A stretch of 64,000 bases of DNA from Xanthobacteraceae bacterium (GCA_029239875.1 JARBUD010000020.1:79764-143763), one strand, 5' to 3'. Counted from the first letter of the stretch, positions 1 to 10,159 are shown. A program made the numbers and translations. The notes: generated by a model from the letters alone, not told the origin.

Positions 1-216
1 GCCACCGTGGCCGCGCTCGGGCTCATCCTCGTCGCCGGCGTGCAGGCGTGGCGCCATTGGGGCTTCGGCTCCGACATGCCGCCGCACAACCAGGCGACCG
101 ACGAGGACCAGCAGCATTTCCTCGGCCTCGCCACGCTGCTGCTCTGCGCGCTCAGCGCGGTCAGCGTGGTGTTCGGGGCCCTGCCGGCGCTGTTCGTCAC
201 GGAGTGCGTGCGATGA
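1..216 (+). CDS. C-terminal fragment of a small membrane protein in an oxidase cluster
   Basis: The reading frame is open from the first base of the window and stops at 214-216, so the start lies upstream; 71 residues are visible. Two hydrophobic stretches can be seen, one ending near the Trp-Arg-His-Trp motif and one in the last 30 residues, separated by a short acidic-polar linker (ATDEDQQHF). Its stop overlaps the start of the CtaG-type gene (ATGA, 213-216), so the two are translationally coupled. The neighbours (CtaG family, triheme cytochrome c) suggest it belongs to a haem-copper oxidase gene set, perhaps as a small or subunit III/IV-like component. I do not recognise the family; the role rests on context only. 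Confidence 0.6.
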   Translation, partial: ATVAALGLILVAGVQAWRHWGFGSDMPPHNQATDEDQQHFLGLATLLLCALSAVSVVFGALPALFVTECVR

Positions 217-842
217 AGACGCTGGCGCTCGGCTCCGGCCTCCTCCTCCTCGCCTTGGTCTGGGGCGGGCCGCTGCCGGCGATGGCCGCGCATTCCTTCA
301 GCGCCCACATGACCATGCACATGTCGGTGGTGGCCCTCGCCGCGCCGCTGATCGCCGCGGGGCTCGTGGGGACAAGCTTCGATCCCACCGGCCGGCTGCC
401 GCTGCTGTTCTCGCCGCTGCTGGCGGCGATGCTGGAATTCGTCGTGGTATGGGGCTGGCATCTGCCGGCGCTGCACGGCGCGGCGCGGGCGGGAGGCGTC
501 CTCCTCGTCGTCGAGCAGGCCAGCTTCCTCGCCGCCGGGCTGCTGCTCTGGCTCTCCTGCCTCGGCCGTGCCGCCGGCGGCACCGTGGCCGGCGCGCTGA
601 TCGGCACGCTCGGCCTGCTCGTCACCTCCATGCACATGACACTGCTCGGCGCGCTGATCGCCTTCGCCGGGCGGCCGCTCTACGGCCATGTCCATGGCGG
701 CGATGCCACGTCGGTGGTGGCGGACCAGCAGATGGGCGGCGTGATTATGCTGCTTGCGGGAGGGGCGGCCTATCTCGCCGGCGGCCTGTTCCTGATGGCG
801 CGGGTGGTGCTCTCCGAGGAAACGCGGAGGACGGCGCCGTGA
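213..842 (+). CDS. CtaG-family (caa3_CtaG type) cytochrome c oxidase assembly protein
   Basis: A 209-residue, highly hydrophobic protein with an N-terminal signal/anchor and about five further membrane spans. It carries the histidine-rich signatures of the caa3-type CtaG family: AHMTMHMSV near residue 30, WGWHLPALH near 85 and SMHMTLLGAL near 135. Family members are membrane proteins tied to assembly of aa3/caa3 oxidases; they are distinct from the Cox11-type CtaG of mitochondria. The ATG at 213 overlaps the previous stop and its own stop overlaps the GTG start of the cytochrome gene, indicating one transcript. No oxidase catalytic subunit lies inside the window; it is expected just upstream. 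Confidence 0.85.
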   Translation: MKTLALGSGLLLLALVWGGPLPAMAAHSFSAHMTMHMSVVALAAPLIAAGLVGTSFDPTGRLPLLFSPLLAAMLEFVVVWGWHLPALHGAARAGGVLLVVEQASFLAAGLLLWLSCLGRAAGGTVAGALIGTLGLLVTSMHMTLLGALIAFAGRPLYGHVHGGDATSVVADQQMGGVIMLLAGGAAYLAGGLFLMARVVLSEETRRTAP

Positions 843-1930
843 GGTGGTCCCGGCTCTCCTTCCTCGTCACGCCGCGGCGCGCGCTCATCGCCCTCGCCGC
901 GCTCGCCGTTGCGGGACTGCTAATCGCCTGGTCGGGCGTGATCAGCATCAGTGCCAGCTCCGGCCATTGGCGGATCACCTATTGGGCGCTGCACTGGGTG
1001 ATGCAGAACTCCATCCGCACCTATGCCCTGTTCGAGCCCGAGCCGCCGGTCGATCTCGATGCGCCGGCGCATGTGCGCCGCGCCGCCGGACATTTCGAGA
1101 CGTCCTGCGCCTTCTGCCACGGCTCGCCGCTGCGGGTGAACCCGATCCTGCCCGCGCATATGACGCCCATGCCGCCGCCGCTCGCCAACGCCTCCGACAC
1201 ATGGAGCCGGCGCGAGCTCTCGCGCATCGTCAGGCACGGGGTGAAATACACCGGCATGCCGTCATGGATCGCACCCGAGCGCGACGACGAGGTGTGGGCG
1301 ATGGTCGCCTTCCTGCGCGCGCTCTCCCACCTCTCGGCGGCGGACTACCAGCGCCTCGCCTTCGGCCCGGCCGTGCCTGAGGACCGGGCGCTGGAAGGCT
1401 GCGCCCGCTGCCACGGCCTCGACGGCGGGTCGCAGGGCGGGGCCTTCCCGGTGATCGGCGGGCAGAGCGCGGCCTATCTCGACGCGACCTTACGCGCCTT
1501 CGCCAAGGGCGCCCGCCACAGCGGCTACATGCAGTTCGCGGTCGACGGCCTCACGGATGCGGATGTCCGGCGGCTGGCGGCGCATTATGCCGCGCAGCCC
1601 GGCGTCAGCGACACGGTGCAGCCGGCGGAAGGCGCCGGCGCCGCCATCGCCCTGCGCGGCCTGCCGGAGGCGGACGTGCCCGCCTGCGAGAGTTGCCACG
1701 GCGCACCGTCGAAACGCAGCCCGGACCACCGCAACCGGGCCTATCCGCGCCTTGCCGGGCAGGATGCCGGCTACATCGCCGGCCAGCTGCGGCTGTTCAA
1801 GCAGGGGGCGCGCGGCGGCACCGAATACGCCCACATCATGCGGCGCATCGCCGAGCGGCTGCCCGACGATGCGATCGATGCGGTGGCCGAGTTCTACTCA
1901 GCCGCCGGGCGCGGACGGCGCGCCGAGTGA
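839..1930 (+). CDS. Membrane-anchored triheme c-type cytochrome
   Basis: A 363-residue protein with an N-terminal hydrophobic anchor (about residues 12-32) followed by periplasmic sequence with three CxxCH haem c sites: CAFCH (near residue 90), CARCH (near 183) and CESCH (near 284). Each site is followed by Met-containing stretches that could give the axial ligand (for example GMPSW and GYMQF). The last two repeats resemble the di-domain c4-type cytochromes. The GTG start at 839 is chosen because it overlaps the CtaG stop in the GTGA manner; longer in-frame starts would run through the CtaG gene. The likely role is electron transfer to, or within, the oxidase encoded upstream. Its 3' end overlaps the convergent sugar-dehydrogenase gene by 33 nt. 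Confidence 0.85.
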   Translation: MRWSRLSFLVTPRRALIALAALAVAGLLIAWSGVISISASSGHWRITYWALHWVMQNSIRTYALFEPEPPVDLDAPAHVRRAAGHFETSCAFCHGSPLRVNPILPAHMTPMPPPLANASDTWSRRELSRIVRHGVKYTGMPSWIAPERDDEVWAMVAFLRALSHLSAADYQRLAFGPAVPEDRALEGCARCHGLDGGSQGGAFPVIGGQSAAYLDATLRAFAKGARHSGYMQFAVDGLTDADVRRLAAHYAAQPGVSDTVQPAEGAGAAIALRGLPEADVPACESCHGAPSKRSPDHRNRAYPRLAGQDAGYIAGQLRLFKQGARGGTEYAHIMRRIAERLPDDAIDAVAEFYSAAGRGRRAE

Positions 1931-3280
1931 GGCGGCCGAGGCGGCGTTCTTCAGCCACCAGACGGTGTTGCCGACGTCGTCGGCGACCAGCAGCCCGCCC
2001 TTGGCGTCCACCAGCACGCCGACCGGGCGGCCCTGCGCCTCGCCTTCCTCGTTGCGGAAGCCGGTGAGAAGCTCCTGCGGCATGCCGGAGGGCTTGCCGT
2101 CGGTGAAGGGCACGAAGATCACCCGGTAGCCGGACGGGTCGGAGCGGTTCCACGAGCCGTGCTGGCCGATGATGGCGCCGTTCTGGAAGCGCTCGCCGAA
2201 GGCCGGGTTGTCGACGAAGGTCAGGCCGAGCGAGGCGGTGTGGGCGCCGAGCGCATAGTCCGGCTTGAGCGCCTTGGCCACCAGCTCCGGCTTCTGCGGC
2301 TCGACGCGCTCGTCGACATGCTGGCCGTAATAGGAATAGGGCCAGCCATAGAACCCGCCCTCCTGCACCGAGGTCATGTAGTCCGGCACGAGATGATCGC
2401 CGATCTCGTCGCGCTCGTTCACCGCCACCCAGAGCTGCTTCGTCTGCGGGTTCCAGTCGATGCCGACCGGGTTGCGCAGGCCGGAAGCGAAGACGCGGGT
2501 GGCGCCGGTGGCGGCGTCGATCTCGAGGATGGCGGCGCGGTTCTCCTCCTCCTCCATGCCGTTCTCGGCGGCGTTGGAGTTCGAGCCGACGCCGACGTAG
2601 AGCTTGGAGCCGTCCTCGTTCGCCACCAGGCTCTTGGTCCAGTGGTGGTTGCGGCCGGCCGGCAGGTCCGCAACCTTGGTGCCGGGCTCAGTGATGTCGG
2701 TGGCGCCCTCCTTGTAGGGGAAGCGCATCAGCGCATTGGCATTGGCCACATAGAGCTGGTCACCGACCAGCGCCATGCCGAAGGGCGAGAACAGATCGGT
2801 CAACAGCACGTGCCGCTGCTCGGCCACGCCGTCGCCGTCGGCATCGCGCAGCAGTGTGATGCGGTTGGCGCTCGGCGTCTGCGACCCCGCCTTCTTCATG
2901 AACAGGCCCTGCACCCAGCCGCGCAGGCCGCCGCTGGCGCCCTCGGGCTTGGGCGGCGCGTCGCTCTCGGCGACGAGGACGTCGCCGTTCGGCAATTGGT
3001 AGAGCCAGCGCGGATGCTGCAGGCCGGAGGCGAAGGCGACAACCTCCATACCCTCTGCGGGTTTGGGCGTCTGGCCCTCCTTCCAGCCGATCGCGTCGGC
3101 CACCTTGATGGTCGGAATCAGCGAGGAGTGCGGCGCCGGCAGCGTTGGGTTGGCGCCGTATTCGGCGGTGGGCGGCAGGCTCGGCTGCTGGTCGCAGGCC
3201 GCGAGCAGCAGCAGCGCCGGAAGGGCGCCGGCGAGAAGCGGCCGCCGCAGGAAGCGCGGGGTGGTGGCGCGCGGGGTCAT
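1898..3280 (-). CDS. PQQ-dependent sugar dehydrogenase-family lipoprotein (glucose/sorbosone dehydrogenase fold)
   Basis: A 460-residue protein with a lipoprotein signal: two Arg, a hydrophobic core, then LLAAC with the lipidated Cys at about residue 29. The rest is a six-bladed beta-propeller of the glucose/sorbosone dehydrogenase family: conserved-looking blocks are [59 protein letters not shown] and [21 protein letters not shown]. Members oxidise aldoses or sorbosone in the periplasm with PQQ, passing electrons to the chain; substrate cannot be read from sequence. The start at 3280 has GGAG 8-9 nt upstream and begins the signal peptide; the longer open frame has no export signal at its start. 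It converges on the cytochrome c gene. Confidence 0.85.
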   Translation of the reverse strand: MTPRATTPRFLRRPLLAGALPALLLLAACDQQPSLPPTAEYGANPTLPAPHSSLIPTIKVADAIGWKEGQTPKPAEGMEVVAFASGLQHPRWLYQLPNGDVLVAESDAPPKPEGASGGLRGWVQGLFMKKAGSQTPSANRITLLRDADGDGVAEQRHVLLTDLFSPFGMALVGDQLYVANANALMRFPYKEGATDITEPGTKVADLPAGRNHHWTKSLVANEDGSKLYVGVGSNSNAAENGMEEEENRAAILEIDAATGATRVFASGLRNPVGIDWNPQTKQLWVAVNERDEIGDHLVPDYMTSVQEGGFYGWPYSYYGQHVDERVEPQKPELVAKALKPDYALGAHTASLGLTFVDNPAFGERFQNGAIIGQHGSWNRSDPSGYRVIFVPFTDGKPSGMPQELLTGFRNEEGEAQGRPVGVLVDAKGGLLVADDVGNTVWWLKNAASAASLGAPSAPGG

Positions 3281-3401
3281 GGCGGTGTCTCCGGAACAGT
3301 TTCCTGCCGGGATAAACCGCCACTCCGATGGCCGTTCCATTGGCCGCCCCACCCGGCGCGGGCAGGCAGATCCCCGCCCGTGCCGATGTCACCGGCTCAA
3401 A

Positions 3402-4436
3402 TCACTTGTTCACATCGGTCCAGATGCGGGTGTAGAGCTCGCTCACTTCCGGCGCGCAGGTCTTGAGGAACTCGCCTGCCTTCTCGAACTGCGGCGGAAT
3501 CACCAGTTCGGGCGCGTCCTTCATGTCCGCCGGCAGGAAGGCGTCGGAGCCCTTGATGCCGTTGGCATATTTGGCGAAGGCCGAGATCAGCGCCGCGTTC
3601 TCCGGCTCCATGATGAAGTTCATGAACAGCTTGGCGTTCTCGACGTTCTTGGCGTCCTTGAGGATGGTCACGCTGTCCATGAACACCGGGTAGCCCTCCT
3701 TCGGGTAGCCGAAGGCGATGTCGGGGTTCTTCAGGCGGGCGCGCATGATCGCGCCGTTCCAGTAATAGACGCCGGCATAGTCGCCCGAGGGCAGCTTCTC
3801 GGTGACGGAATAGTCCATGGCGAGCCATTTCGGCTTCGCCTCGACCAGCTTGTCGCGCACCTTCTTCAACAGGTCGCGATCGGTCGTGCACCACTCGCCG
3901 CCGAGATATTTGATGGTGGCGTAGAGGACGTCGTTCATCTCCGGCTCGACATTGATCTTGCCGACCAGCTCCTTGGGCGGGTCGAGGAAGATCGCCGAGG
4001 TGTTGATGTCGCCGCCATAGACCTTCTTGTTGACGCCGATGCCGCTCAGGCCCCACTGCCACGGCACCGAATAGTGCCGGCCCGGATCCCACGGCACGTC
4101 GACCCAGCGCGCCTCGACATTCTTGAAATTCTCCATCTGGTCGGGGCGCGCTTCCAGCAGCAGCCCTTCCTTGATCCAGATCGGCAGGTAGTTGGCCGAA
4201 GGCACCACGATGTCGAAGCCGTGGCCGCCGGCGCGCACCTTGGCGAGCGCGGTGTCGTTCGAATCGTAGTCGGTGACGGTGACCTTGACCTTGTACTTGT
4301 CCTCGAACTTCTTGATCAGCTCGGGGCTGGTGTAGTCGCCCCAATTGTAGATGTTGAGCGCGCCTTCCGCCGCCGCGCTGCCGGCGAAGCCGAGCGTGGC
4401 GAGGGCCGCGATGGCGGCCGTCTTCATCCAGTTCAT
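3402..4436 (-). CDS. Periplasmic polyamine-type ABC substrate-binding protein (PotD/PotF family)
   Basis: A 344-residue protein with a Sec signal peptide ending near AGSAAAEG, followed by the PotD/PotF hallmark LNIYNWGDYTSPELIKKFE. Further family blocks are DIVVPSANYL, VPWQWGLSGIGVNK and a C-terminal EFLKTCAPEVSELYTRIW. It captures spermidine, putrescine or a related cation in the periplasm and delivers it to the two permeases encoded upstream. The ATG at 4436 is preferred over a GTG at 4442 because GGAG sits 7 nt before it. It is the last gene of the four-gene ATPase-permease-permease-binding protein operon, 26 nt after the second permease. Confidence 0.9.
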   Translation of the reverse strand: MNWMKTAAIAALATLGFAGSAAAEGALNIYNWGDYTSPELIKKFEDKYKVKVTVTDYDSNDTALAKVRAGGHGFDIVVPSANYLPIWIKEGLLLEARPDQMENFKNVEARWVDVPWDPGRHYSVPWQWGLSGIGVNKKVYGGDINTSAIFLDPPKELVGKINVEPEMNDVLYATIKYLGGEWCTTDRDLLKKVRDKLVEAKPKWLAMDYSVTEKLPSGDYAGVYYWNGAIMRARLKNPDIAFGYPKEGYPVFMDSVTILKDAKNVENAKLFMNFIMEPENAALISAFAKYANGIKGSDAFLPADMKDAPELVIPPQFEKAGEFLKTCAPEVSELYTRIWTDVNK

Positions 4437-4462
4437 GTTCACTCTCCGTAGGTTTTGTTGTT

Positions 4463-5275
4463 TCAGGCTTTCCGGCGGTTGATGAAGAAGAACACGGTCA
4501 CCAGCAGCACCGAAAGCGCGAGGAAGGCGGTGGCGATCGCGTTGATCTCAGGCGTCACGGCGCGGCGGATCTGGCCAAGCATGTAGGTCGGAAGAGTGTC
4601 CTGACCGCCCGATTTGACGAATTCGGTGATGACGACGTCGTCGAGCGAGATGACAAAGGCCAGCATGAAGCCGGCGATGATGCCAGGCCGCAGCAGCGGC
4701 AGCGTCACGCGGCGGAACGCCATCCAGGGCGTGGCGTAGAGATCGGCGGCGGCGCGCTCCAGCGAGGAATCCATCCCTTCCAGCCGGGCGCGGATCGGCA
4801 GATAGGCGAAAGGGATGCAGAAGGCGGTGTGGGCGAGCACGAGATAGCCGAGCCCGGAATAGCCGGTCCACACCTTCACGCGAGAGAACACGATCAGCAG
4901 CGCCACCGCGGTGACGATCTCCGGCACCATCAGCGGCTGGTTGATGAAGGCGTATTTGAAGCCGAGGCCGCGATAGGGCGCGGTGCGGGTCGTCGCGATG
5001 GCAGCCATGGTCGCGGCGACGGTGGCGATGCCGGCGGCGAGCACGGCGACGATGAAGGAGCGCAGCGCCGCGTCCTGCACCGCGCCGTTGCGCGCGGCAT
5101 CGGCGAACCAGCGCAGCGAGAAGCCGCCCCAGCTCGACAGGGAGTCGCTACCGTTGAAGGCATAGACGACGAGGGTGACGATCGGCAGGTAGAGCAGCGC
5201 GAAGGTGAACAGCGCGATGGTGCCGAAGCCCGGCTGCACGCGTATGTCGAAGCGCCTCGTCCCCCATCTAGCCAT
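4463..5275 (-). CDS. Polyamine-type ABC transporter permease (PotC/PotI family)
   Basis: A 270-residue inner-membrane protein with about six spans. The coupling-helix (EAA) region is visible at LERAAADLYATPWMAFRRVTLPLLRPGIIAGFMLAFVIS written here only in part: key residues are the Ala-Ala-Asp-Leu and the Gly three turns later, about residues 165-195. The following SLDDVVITEFV is typical of PotC/PotI permeases. The start at 5275 overlaps the upstream permease stop by 8 nt, as expected for a coupled partner. It forms the heteromeric translocation pore with the product of 5268-6188. Confidence 0.9.
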   Translation of the reverse strand: MARWGTRRFDIRVQPGFGTIALFTFALLYLPIVTLVVYAFNGSDSLSSWGGFSLRWFADAARNGAVQDAALRSFIVAVLAAGIATVAATMAAIATTRTAPYRGLGFKYAFINQPLMVPEIVTAVALLIVFSRVKVWTGYSGLGYLVLAHTAFCIPFAYLPIRARLEGMDSSLERAAADLYATPWMAFRRVTLPLLRPGIIAGFMLAFVISLDDVVITEFVKSGGQDTLPTYMLGQIRRAVTPEINAIATAFLALSVLLVTVFFFINRRKA

Positions 5276-6188
5276 GGCCGGCCCCCGAGCGCGCGGCGTT
5301 GCGCACATAGACCATGAGCGCCAGCATCACCACGGCCATGAGGGTGATCGATAGCGCCGCGCCGAGCGGCCAGTTGCGGCCCGAGCCGAACTGCAGCTCG
5401 ATGAGGTTGCCGAGCATCAGGTTCTTGCCGCCGCCCAGCACGCGCGGGATGACATAGGCGCCGAGCGAGGGGATGAAGACGAGGATCGATCCCGCCACGA
5501 TGCCGGGCTTCACCAGCGGGATGATGATCCGCCGGAGCACGGCAAGGCGGCTGGCATAGAGGTCGTAGCCCGCCTCGACCAGCCGGAAGTCGAGCTTCTC
5601 CATGCTGGCATAGAGCGGCAGCACCATCAGCGGCAGGTAGACATAGACCATGCCGAACAGGATCGCCCAGTCGGTGTACATGATCTGCAGGGGCTGATCG
5701 ATGATGCCGAGGGCGCGCAGGCCGGTGTTCAGCACGCCCTCGTTGCGGATCACCTGCTGCATGGCGAAGGTGCGGATCAGCAGGTTGGTCCAGAACGGAA
5801 TGGTGACGAGGAACACCCACATCTCGCGGGTGTGCCGCGGCCGCGTGGCGATGAAATAGGCGGTGGGGAAACCCAGCGCCAGCGTCGCCAGGGTGGTGAT
5901 CACCGACAGGCGCACCGAGCGCCAGATGATCGACAGATGCGCATCGGCGATCGACAGCGTGTCGTCGAAGATGTCGCGCTGGAAGAACACCGAGAACCAG
6001 CCGTCGAGCGAGAAGACCGGCTTCACGTCGCCATAGTCGCCCTTGGTCATGAAGGAATAGGCCAGCATGACGAAGAGCGGGCCGATGGCGGCGATGAAGA
6101 TGATGACCAGCGCCGGCGCGGAGAGCAGCCAGCGCCCGCGGATATTCTCACGCTCGGCCCGCTTCGCGATCTCCGCCGCCGACGCCAT
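5268..6188 (-). CDS. Polyamine-type ABC transporter permease (PotB/PotH family)
   Basis: A 306-residue permease. An N-terminal cytoplasmic segment rich in charged residues precedes the first span (LLSAPALVIIFIAAIGPLF). FPFWTNLLIRTF-like sequence (TIPFWTNLLIRTFAM, near residue 132) is the well-known PotB/PotH signature, and the EAA coupling region lies around DLYASRLAVLRRIIIPLVKPG. The C-terminal half contains SLGAYVIPRVLGGGKNLMLG, also characteristic. The gene starts 2 nt after the ATPase stop and overlaps the next permease by 8 nt. Confidence 0.9.
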   Translation of the reverse strand: MASAAEIAKRAERENIRGRWLLSAPALVIIFIAAIGPLFVMLAYSFMTKGDYGDVKPVFSLDGWFSVFFQRDIFDDTLSIADAHLSIIWRSVRLSVITTLATLALGFPTAYFIATRPRHTREMWVFLVTIPFWTNLLIRTFAMQQVIRNEGVLNTGLRALGIIDQPLQIMYTDWAILFGMVYVYLPLMVLPLYASMEKLDFRLVEAGYDLYASRLAVLRRIIIPLVKPGIVAGSILVFIPSLGAYVIPRVLGGGKNLMLGNLIELQFGSGRNWPLGAALSITLMAVVMLALMVYVRNAARSGAGHG

Positions 6189-6190
6189 GC

Positions 6191-7297
6191 TCAGTCCCTC
6201 AGCACTTGTGCGGCGTCGGAGGCGATCTCGATGCCGACGCGGTCGCCGACCTCGAAGCCGCAGGACTGGGTGCGGCGGTTCTGCTGGCGCACCATGAAGA
6301 TGTCGCCGGCGTCCAGCCGGACATGGATATGCGTGTCGGTGCCGAAATAGACGACATTCTCGACGGCGCCTGACACCTGCCCGCCCGACGCCACCGCGCG
6401 GGCATGCTCGGGCCGCACCACGAGGGTCGCCTCGTCCCTCGGCGTCAGCCCCTCGGCGATGGTGGCGACGATCTCGGCGCCGGACTTCAGCCGCACCCGC
6501 GCCAGCCCGTTCTCGATGCCGAGGACGGAAGCGGTGAGGAAATTGGTCTCGCCGATGAAGTCGGCGACGAAGCGGTCGGCCGGCTTGTCGTAGATGTCCC
6601 AGGGCGAGCCGATCTGCAGCACGCGGCCCTTCGACATGATCGCGATGCGGTCCGACATGGTCAGCGCTTCCTCCTGGTCATGGGTGACGAAGACGAAGGT
6701 GATGCCGGTCTCGTGCTGCATGCGCTTCAATTCGATCTGCATCTCCTTGCGCAGCTTGTAGTCGAGCGCCGAGAGCGGCTCGTCGAGCAGCAGAACCTTC
6801 GGCCCCGGCGCCAGCGCGCGGGCGAGCGCGACGCGCTGGGCCTGGCCGCCGGAGATCTGGTCGGTGCGGCGCTTCGCCAGTTCCTCCATCCGCACCAGCT
6901 TCAGCATGGCGGCGACGCGGGAAGTGATCTCGGCCTTCGAGCGGCCGAGCATCTCCAGCCCGAAGGCGACGTTCTCCTCAACGGTGAGGTGCGGGAACAG
7001 CGCGTAGCTCTGGAACACGGTGTTCACCGGCCGCTTGAAGGGCGGCAGCCCGGCGATGTCCTCGCCATGCAGCAGGATGGCGCCTTCGGTCGGGTATTCG
7101 AAGCCGGCGATCATCCGCAGCAGCGTGGTCTTGCCGCAGCCGGAAGGGCCCAGCAGCGTGAAGAACTCGTTCTCGCGGATGGAAATCGACACGTCGTCGA
7201 GGGCGCGCAACGCGCTCGGCCCCTCTCCGAACTCCTTGACGATGCCCCTGGCTTCGATCGCGACGCGCTTGTCCTCAGGACCGGAAGGCTCCGGCAT
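6191..7297 (-). CDS. Polyamine-type ABC transporter ATPase (PotA/PotG family)
   Basis: A 368-residue ABC ATPase with Walker [10 protein letters not shown] (about residue 54), Q-loop [11 protein letters not shown], signature [15 protein letters not shown], Walker [13 protein letters not shown] and H-loop THDQEEAL. After the nucleotide-binding domain there is a C-terminal TOBE-like regulatory region (about residues 270-368). It powers import through the two permeases that follow and is the first gene of the operon. The start is uncertain: ATG at 7297 and GTG at 7306 are both possible and neither has a strong ribosome site. Confidence 0.88.
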   Translation of the reverse strand: MPEPSGPEDKRVAIEARGIVKEFGEGPSALRALDDVSISIRENEFFTLLGPSGCGKTTLLRMIAGFEYPTEGAILLHGEDIAGLPPFKRPVNTVFQSYALFPHLTVEENVAFGLEMLGRSKAEITSRVAAMLKLVRMEELAKRRTDQISGGQAQRVALARALAPGPKVLLLDEPLSALDYKLRKEMQIELKRMQHETGITFVFVTHDQEEALTMSDRIAIMSKGRVLQIGSPWDIYDKPADRFVADFIGETNFLTASVLGIENGLARVRLKSGAEIVATIAEGLTPRDEATLVVRPEHARAVASGGQVSGAVENVVYFGTDTHIHVRLDAGDIFMVRQQNRRTQSCGFEVGDRVGIEIASDAAQVLRD

Positions 7298-7375
7298 TCT
7301 CAGCACCCGTTATGGTCGGTTGTCGCTTTCGCAGGGTAGCCTATGTGGCGCTCAGGCTTCCGGCAAGGCGATGAT

Positions 7376-7397
7376 TTGCACGCCGGCATGGGTGCAA
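7376..7397. terminator. Weak stem-loop after the amidase gene
   Basis: TTGCAC at 7376-7381 pairs with GTGCAA at 7392-7397 around a 10-nt loop, 23 nt downstream of the amidase stop on the minus strand. There is no T-run after it, so it is at best a weak or Rho-assisted terminator separating the amidase from the Pot operon. Confidence 0.25.
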
Positions 7398-7419
7398 GGC
7401 GCGGGCCATCCGGCCCCTC

Positions 7420-8877
7420 TCAGGGCGCGGCGGCGTAGCGCAGGGGCGGGCGCCGGTCGAACCAGGGCCGCGCCTCCTCCAGCCGCGCGCACAGGCCCAT
7501 GAGCTTCTCGTCCTCGCCGAAGGGCGCGGCCAGATGGATGCCGACCGGCAGGCCGTCGGCGGTCCAGTGCAGCGGCAGCGAGGCCGCCGGCTGGCCCGAG
7601 GCGTTGAAGGCGGCGGTGAAGGGCGAATAGGCGAAGACCCGGCCCGGCCCCATGCGGTAGTCGACATAATCCTCGGTGCCGTGGGCGAATCGGCCGATCT
7701 GCGCCGGCGGCTCGGCCAAAGTCGGGGTGAGGAAGATGTCGTAGCGCTGGAAGAAGGCCGCCATCTCGCGGCCATAGGCGTGCATCTTGTTGACGGCTTC
7801 GAGATAGTCGGCGCCGCTCACCGTGCGGGCATAGGCCATGGCGCCGCGGGCGATGCCCTCGACCTCGCCGGGCTCCAGCGGCCGGCCGCGCTTGCGCACC
7901 GCCGTCTCGACCACCAGCGCGCTGCCGCAGGCGACGATCTTCGTCCACGCCGCCATCATGCCGGAGGTGTCGGCCTCCGGCAGCGCCTCCTCGACGAAGT
8001 GGCCGAGATCGGCCAGCAGCTTGGCGGCGTCTTCCACCGCGGCGCGGCATTCGGGATGCACCGGCGCGCCGGTGAGGCTGGTCGTGGCGAAGGCGATGCG
8101 CAGGCGCCTGTCGTGCCGGTCCATCGCTGCGCGGAACGTGCCCTCCAGCGGCGGGGCGACATAGGGCGCGCCGAGGTCCGGCCCCTGCGTCGCGTCGAGC
8201 AGGACGGCGGTGTCGCGCACCGAGCGGGTGAGGAAGCCGTCTATGGCCATGCCGGCCCAGCCCTCGCCGACATAGGGCCCGTCCGGCGTGCGGGCGCGCG
8301 TCGCCTTGAAGCCGAACAGGCCGCAGCTCGACGCCGGGATGCGCACCGAGCCGCCGCCATCCGAGCCGTGGGCGGCGGGGATGAAGCCGGCCGCCACCGC
8401 CGCGCCGGCGCCGCCGGAGGAGCCGCCCGGCGTATGATCGAGGTTCCACGGGTTGCGGGTCGGACCGCCATAGACGGCAGCTTCCGTCACCGGGCCGATG
8501 CCGCCCTCGGGCGAGGCGGTGCGGCCGAAGGTGACGAGCCCTGCCGCCCGCAGCCGGGCATAGATGGAGGAATCCTTGGCGTAGCGGGTGCCCGCGAACA
8601 GCTTCGAGCCGTTGTTGCAGGGGAAGTCGATGGCCTCCGCGCCGAGGTCCTTGAGCAGGAACGGCACGCCGCGCAGCGGCCCTTCCGGCAGCCCCTCCTC
8701 GATCAGGCGGCGGGCGACGGACTCGGCCAGCACGGTGACGGCGTTGAGCTGCGGGTTGAGCGCGGCGACCCGCGCCAGCGCCTCGTCGAGCAGTTCGCCC
8801 GGCATCACCTCGCGGCGCTCGACCAGCTCCGCCAGCCCGACCGCGTCATAGGTCTCGTAGAGATCACGGATGCTCAC
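7420..8877 (-). CDS. Amidase signature-family enzyme
   Basis: A 485-residue cytoplasmic amidase. The Ser-cisSer-Lys triad of the family can be placed: Lys76 in PFLLKDLGA, the cis-Ser near 153 in [16 protein letters not shown], and the nucleophile near Ser177 in [11 protein letters not shown]. It hydrolyses a carbon-nitrogen amide bond; the substrate cannot be named. It is not a GatA of the amidotransferase complex as far as I can tell, because no GatC/GatB genes accompany it. It starts 12 nt after the CoA-transferase stop, so the two probably form an operon and may act on the same compound class. Confidence 0.88.
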   Translation of the reverse strand: MSIRDLYETYDAVGLAELVERREVMPGELLDEALARVAALNPQLNAVTVLAESVARRLIEEGLPEGPLRGVPFLLKDLGAEAIDFPCNNGSKLFAGTRYAKDSSIYARLRAAGLVTFGRTASPEGGIGPVTEAAVYGGPTRNPWNLDHTPGGSSGGAGAAVAAGFIPAAHGSDGGGSVRIPASSCGLFGFKATRARTPDGPYVGEGWAGMAIDGFLTRSVRDTAVLLDATQGPDLGAPYVAPPLEGTFRAAMDRHDRRLRIAFATTSLTGAPVHPECRAAVEDAAKLLADLGHFVEEALPEADTSGMMAAWTKIVACGSALVVETAVRKRGRPLEPGEVEGIARGAMAYARTVSGADYLEAVNKMHAYGREMAAFFQRYDIFLTPTLAEPPAQIGRFAHGTEDYVDYRMGPGRVFAYSPFTAAFNASGQPAASLPLHWTADGLPVGIHLAAPFGEDEKLMGLCARLEEARPWFDRRPPLRYAAAP

Positions 8878-8889
8878 GATGCCAACCCT

Positions 8890-10128
8890 CTAGATGATGC
8901 CCGCGCCGCGCAGCCGCTCGCGCTCCTCCGCCGGCAGGCCGAGTACGCGCTCCAGCACGAGCTCCGTGTCCTGCCCGAGCGTCGGCGGCGCCATCGGATC
9001 GCCGATGGGAGAATCGCTCAGCCGCAGCGGGCTGCGCACGCCGGGCGCGATGCCGCCGAGCGCATGGGGGAGGTTCAGCGCCAGTCCGCGCGCGGCCGCC
9101 TGCGGCTCGGCGAAGGCCTGCGCGATGGTGTTGATCGGCCCGGCCGGGATGCCCGCCGCATCCAGCATGGCCAGCCATTCGGCGGTCGTCTGGCGTTTCA
9201 GCGCCGCGGCGACGATGGGAATCAACAGGTCGCGCTCCGCCACCCGCCCGGCATTGGTGGCGAAGCGCGCGTCGCCGGCAATATCCGGCAGGTCGGCGAT
9301 GCGGCAGAAGCGGGCGAACTGCGCGTCGTTGCCAACCGCGAGGATGAGATGCCCGTCCGCCGTCTCGAACGCCTGGTAGGGCACGATGTTGGGGTGCGCG
9401 TTGCCGAGCCGGCGCGGCGCGGTGCCGCCGACGAGGAAGTTCAGCGCCTGATTGGCGAGGCTCGCCATGGCGACGTCGAACAGGGCGACGTCGATATGCT
9501 GGCCGCGGCCGGTGCGCTCGCGCTGCTGCAGTGCCGCCAGCACGGCGATCGCCGCGTTCAGCCCGGTGAGCACGTCGACCAGCGCCACGCCGATCTTCTG
9601 CGGCTCGGTCTCGGGGCTGCCCGTCACCGACATCAGCCCGGACATGCCCTGGATCATGAAGTCGTAGCCGGCGCGCCCCGCCTCCGGCCCGTCCTGCCCG
9701 AAGCCGGTGATCGAGCAGTAGACGAGGCGCGGGTTGAGCGCGGCGAGGCTTTCATGGCCGAGGCCGTAGCGCTTCAGCCCGCCGACCTTGAAGTTCTCGA
9801 TCACGACGTCGCTTTGCGCCGCCAGCTGCCGGATCAGCGCCTGTCCTTCCGGCTGCGCCATGTCGATGGTGACCGAGCGCTTGCTGCGGTTGGCGCAGAG
9901 GAAATAGGCGCTCTCGCGCGTCGCGTTGCCCTCGCCGTCCTCGAGCCAGGGCGGACCCCAGCCGCGCGTGTCGTCGCCGGCGCCGGGCTTCTCGATCTTG
10001 ATCACCTCGGCGCCGAGATCGCCGAGGATCTGCGTCGCCCAGGGCCCCGCGAGCACGCGGGAGAGGTCGAGCACCCGGATCCCCGTCAGCGCCTGCGCCG
10101 TCGGCGGGCTCGTTGAATCGTCGGTCAT
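8890..10128 (-). CDS. Class III CoA-transferase (CaiB/BaiF family)
   Basis: A 412-residue protein with the family N-terminus (GIRVLDLSRVLAGPWATQILGDLGAEVIKIE) given here by its key positions 16-46, and the catalytic Asp expected at about residue 156 in AGYDFMIQGMSG. Members move CoA between organic acids via an aspartyl-CoA anhydride. Other visible blocks are TNLLIGP-like GNAHPNIVPYQAF and the C-terminal AGIPAGPINTIAQ, which is common in this family. It probably activates a carboxylic acid, possibly the acid released by the adjacent amidase. That pairing is inference from the 12-nt gap only. Confidence 0.88.
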   Translation of the reverse strand: MTDDSTSPPTAQALTGIRVLDLSRVLAGPWATQILGDLGAEVIKIEKPGAGDDTRGWGPPWLEDGEGNATRESAYFLCANRSKRSVTIDMAQPEGQALIRQLAAQSDVVIENFKVGGLKRYGLGHESLAALNPRLVYCSITGFGQDGPEAGRAGYDFMIQGMSGLMSVTGSPETEPQKIGVALVDVLTGLNAAIAVLAALQQRERTGRGQHIDVALFDVAMASLANQALNFLVGGTAPRRLGNAHPNIVPYQAFETADGHLILAVGNDAQFARFCRIADLPDIAGDARFATNAGRVAERDLLIPIVAAALKRQTTAEWLAMLDAAGIPAGPINTIAQAFAEPQAAARGLALNLPHALGGIAPGVRSPLRLSDSPIGDPMAPPTLGQDTELVLERVLGLPAEERERLRGAGII

Positions 10129-10159
10129 GGGGCGCCGCCGTCGTGGGACTGCCGGGAAG

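Noticed and set aside
449..838. N-terminal extension of the triheme cytochrome frame
   Set aside because: It runs through the CtaG gene in another frame and lacks a membrane signal. The GTG at 839 gives a proper anchor and coupled start.
7534..10116. An 860-codon open frame on the plus strand across the amidase and CoA-transferase genes
   Set aside because: Same reason: the minus-strand genes carry complete catalytic motifs and ribosome sites; the plus frame reads as low-complexity sequence.
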